This document shows positions 61,761-64,000 of a stretch of 64,000 bases of DNA, piece by piece. The notes beneath the pieces are model-generated. The model worked only from the letters and a program-made list of their open reading frames with translations. It was not told the DNA's origin and searched no databases. Every line of letters starts with the position of its first letter. Within the stretch, counting starts at the first letter, position 1. Both the position numbers and the translations under genes were made by a program. The stretch is from Klebsormidium nitens (taxonomy: Eukaryota; Streptophyta; Klebsormidiophyceae; Klebsormidiales; Klebsormidiaceae): assembly GCA_000708835.1 (NCBI GenBank), contig DF237093.1, positions 34,973-98,972 of the forward strand, written 5' to 3'.

Positions 61761-62430
61761 TGCGACCCCCATATCTTGCAGTTTTTAAACGAGGATCTGC
61801 TCAGTGTGGTCTCAAGTGGCTGTGAAGATTGCGCCTTGCAAACCTTCACGGCGCACCACCTTGTCTTTGTGTTGTGCCTTGCGTCACATGTATTCACACT
61901 TACATCTATACAATATGCTGTTGCATGCAAAATCATAATATGGCAAGACCGTACGGTGAGACGAAACTTCTGACCTGCTACAATACCATTCAACAAGGCG
62001 GTCTCACGCAATCAAAGACGGTAAATGGAATGCGATCCTCACAATACCACTTTGCTTGCGATCCTGCAATGCATGTCTTAACTTTGTAACTCCACATATG
62101 TTATCTCTAACATGTCACCTTGCCCAGACGGTTCGAGGCTAGCATGGCGTCAATATCACATGCCGCGAAACGCATCGCTGAGTTGCATGGGCATGTTCAT
62201 CAATTTGAGAAGTTTCGCTCTAGGTTGGCCAGCAACAAATCTCTACCCCAAAATGAGTCATTTGTTGCAAAGTTAAAGCTTGCCTCTCCATGAAACGGCT
62301 ACTATTTAAATATCGCGAATCATATGCTGCGTAGCTCTAGGCTTAGGTTCATATATGCCGTAATTCGTGGTTTAATTGTTGAAAGGGTCTCAATGACTTG
62401 AAGTATCAGAAGTATGCTCGTTTTGCTATT
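61761..62430. other. 3' flank of nCBP
   Basis: AT-richer non-coding sequence with no recognisable element; grades into the repeat block to its right. Confidence 0.5.
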
Positions 62431-64000
62431 GTGGCCGACACCTTGAATATTTGCCAGCCTGTGTTGGCTATTGCCGACCTCGAGTCCGCAAAACCTTTGA
62501 TTGACAAACTTCGCCGACCTTGTATTGCCAAATTTCAGGCTTTCGGCGGCCGCTTATCGATGTCGACCTTCTTTAGTGACCTTCCACCTGGAATCAGCCC
62601 GAAATCCTGCTGCATGCTAAGCCCGTGGCGGCCGGCGGCTTCATACGGACATCATCATACCGTCCTTTGCCAACGGTTGTCACGAGGCCGTTATCGAAAT
62701 CATATATAATGTAGTGTTAATCTTCTAACCAAAAAGCTCCAAAAATTCTACTACGCCGTCGGACCTTTGATCTTGTGGCTGCATGGCCTTTTTAAAAACA
62801 GCTCGGATACAAATGCTATTTCTTTTCTGAAGAGATTGAATAATGGTCAATTCTCCGGTAAATTACGGGCCTCGGTAACTTTGGAAGGGCCGGCTCGAAA
62901 ATGTATGAAACATGCTCGAACCTGCCGGTCGGTCTTTGCCGGCTCCCACGCTCTACCGGCCTTAGCCAACTTGTGCTGCTAGAGTGCTAGCATTTGCCGA
63001 CCTTCTTTGCCAACCATCTTTTGCCGGCAAGTTGCGATCTAAGTTTGCCGGCCATTGGGCTACATTTACTATTTAGTGCCGACTTAATCTTCTAAGCCCT
63101 GCCGAATGCCGACCTTCCGATGCCGGCCTTCCGCCGCCGGCCTTCCGCTGTCGGCCTTTGCCGACCTTTCATGTCATGTCAGCCTTTGCCAGCCGTTGTC
63201 AGTGTGCATGCTGGCCAACCTTGAGTCCGTTGCCGGCCTTCCATTGCTGCAGCCTTTGCCGACCTTTTTGCCGGCCTTTGCTCCGCCTTTGAACAAGTTA
63301 TTTGATGAAGGAATCTTCTGTGGCTTTGCCGGCCTTCGAGACTCTCAAGTTGCCGGCCTTTGCCGACCTACTTCTGGGGAACCTTTTCAGACCTTTTTCG
63401 GCAGCCTTCAAGCCGACCTTTTTTGCTAACCTTTGCCGGCATTTGCTGTGCCGACCTTCCGCTGCCGGCCTTTGCCGCCTCCTTCTGCCAACCTAAGTTT
63501 GCCTGGATCGAGATGTTAGCCTTTGCTGACTTAGTTTGATAGCCTTTGCCGACATATTCAATGGCCTTTGCGAGTCGGCCTTCTTCTCAAATTGGTGACT
63601 TCGCCGGCGGCCTTTGCCAATTCTAGGTTTGCCGGCCTTTGCCGACCTTTTTGCAAGCCTTTGCCGACCTTTTATGCCGGCGTTTGCCGGCCCTTTGCCA
63701 GATGCCAACTTTCCGCTGCCGGCTTTCCGCTGCTGGCCTTTGCCAATCTTTTATGCCACCCTTAACCAGGCTTTGCCACGTGCTGGCCTTCCGCTGCCGG
63801 CCTTTTGCTGAGGGCCTTCAGTTGCCGACCGTTTATGGGCCAGCCTTTGCCGGCCTTTGTTTGTGCGAAAATTTTGCTAGGTACCGGCCTCCCGCTGCCA
63901 GCCTTTGCTGACCTTTCATGTCAGCCTTTGTCGGCCTTTGCTTGTGCCGACCTTCCGCTGCCGGCCTTCCGCTGCCAGCCTTTGCCAACCTTTCTGCCGG
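62431..64000. repeat. degenerate GCCGGCCTTT / GCCGACCTTT satellite-like block, open to the right
   Basis: Words such as GCCGGCCTTTGCCGACCTTT recur at about 10-bp steps, sparse from 62431 and dense from about 63090 to the window end. Variants are GCCGGCCTTCC, GCCAGCCTTTG and GCCGACCTTCCGCT, mixed with unrelated spacers. The core GCCGGC is palindromic. Translated frames give meaningless Pro/Leu/Phe/Ala-rich strings (PAFADL), so the open frames here are not genes. The array continues past the edge. Confidence 0.85.

Noticed and set aside
63106-63911. Pro/Leu/Phe-rich open frames in the terminal repeats
   Set aside because: Products are translations of the 10-bp-step repeat in several frames.

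Overview
The window is nuclear DNA of a photosynthetic eukaryote, most likely a streptophyte (charophyte) green alga of Klebsormidium type. I infer this from the gene set: a ZF-HD-type zinc finger (a plant-lineage domain), a plastid Ycf54-like protein with a transit-peptide-like leader, a plant-type nCBP/4EHP cap-binding protein, plant-like UBC9 and ubiquitin-eS31, and telo-box-like motifs. Genes are split into many short exons by introns of roughly 100-1000 bp, with standard GT-AG borders at almost every junction. The species call is an inference. There is one assembly gap (219 N).

Layout, left to right: an alpha/beta-hydrolase fragment (-, runs off the left edge); an intronless VOC/glyoxalase-fold gene (+); a 4.5 kb stretch with no gene I can support; a ZF-HD-like gene, copy A (+); ubiquitin-eS31 (-); the SUMO E2 UBC9/SCE1 (+); an unrecognised gene (-); a 15-exon XPF/RAD1 nuclease gene of about 10.7 kb (+); ZF-HD-like copy B (-); MO25/CAB39 (+); a membrane-type short-chain dehydrogenase (+); a Ycf54-like gene (-); an unassigned exon and an unrecognised five-exon gene (+); a ZC2HC1-type zinc-finger gene (-); an nCBP/4EHP gene (+); and a degenerate GCCGGCCTTT-type satellite filling the last 1.5 kb.

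I built the gene models by matching splice donors and acceptors and checking that reading phase is kept across each junction. Coding lengths sum to whole codons for every gene called complete. The genes do not form an operon-like unit; they are ordinary housekeeping and regulatory loci. The points that stand out are the two inverted ZF-HD-like paralogs about 21 kb apart, with a shared but unrecognised C-terminal domain, and the XPF gene, whose introns carry decayed tandem copies of its own exons.
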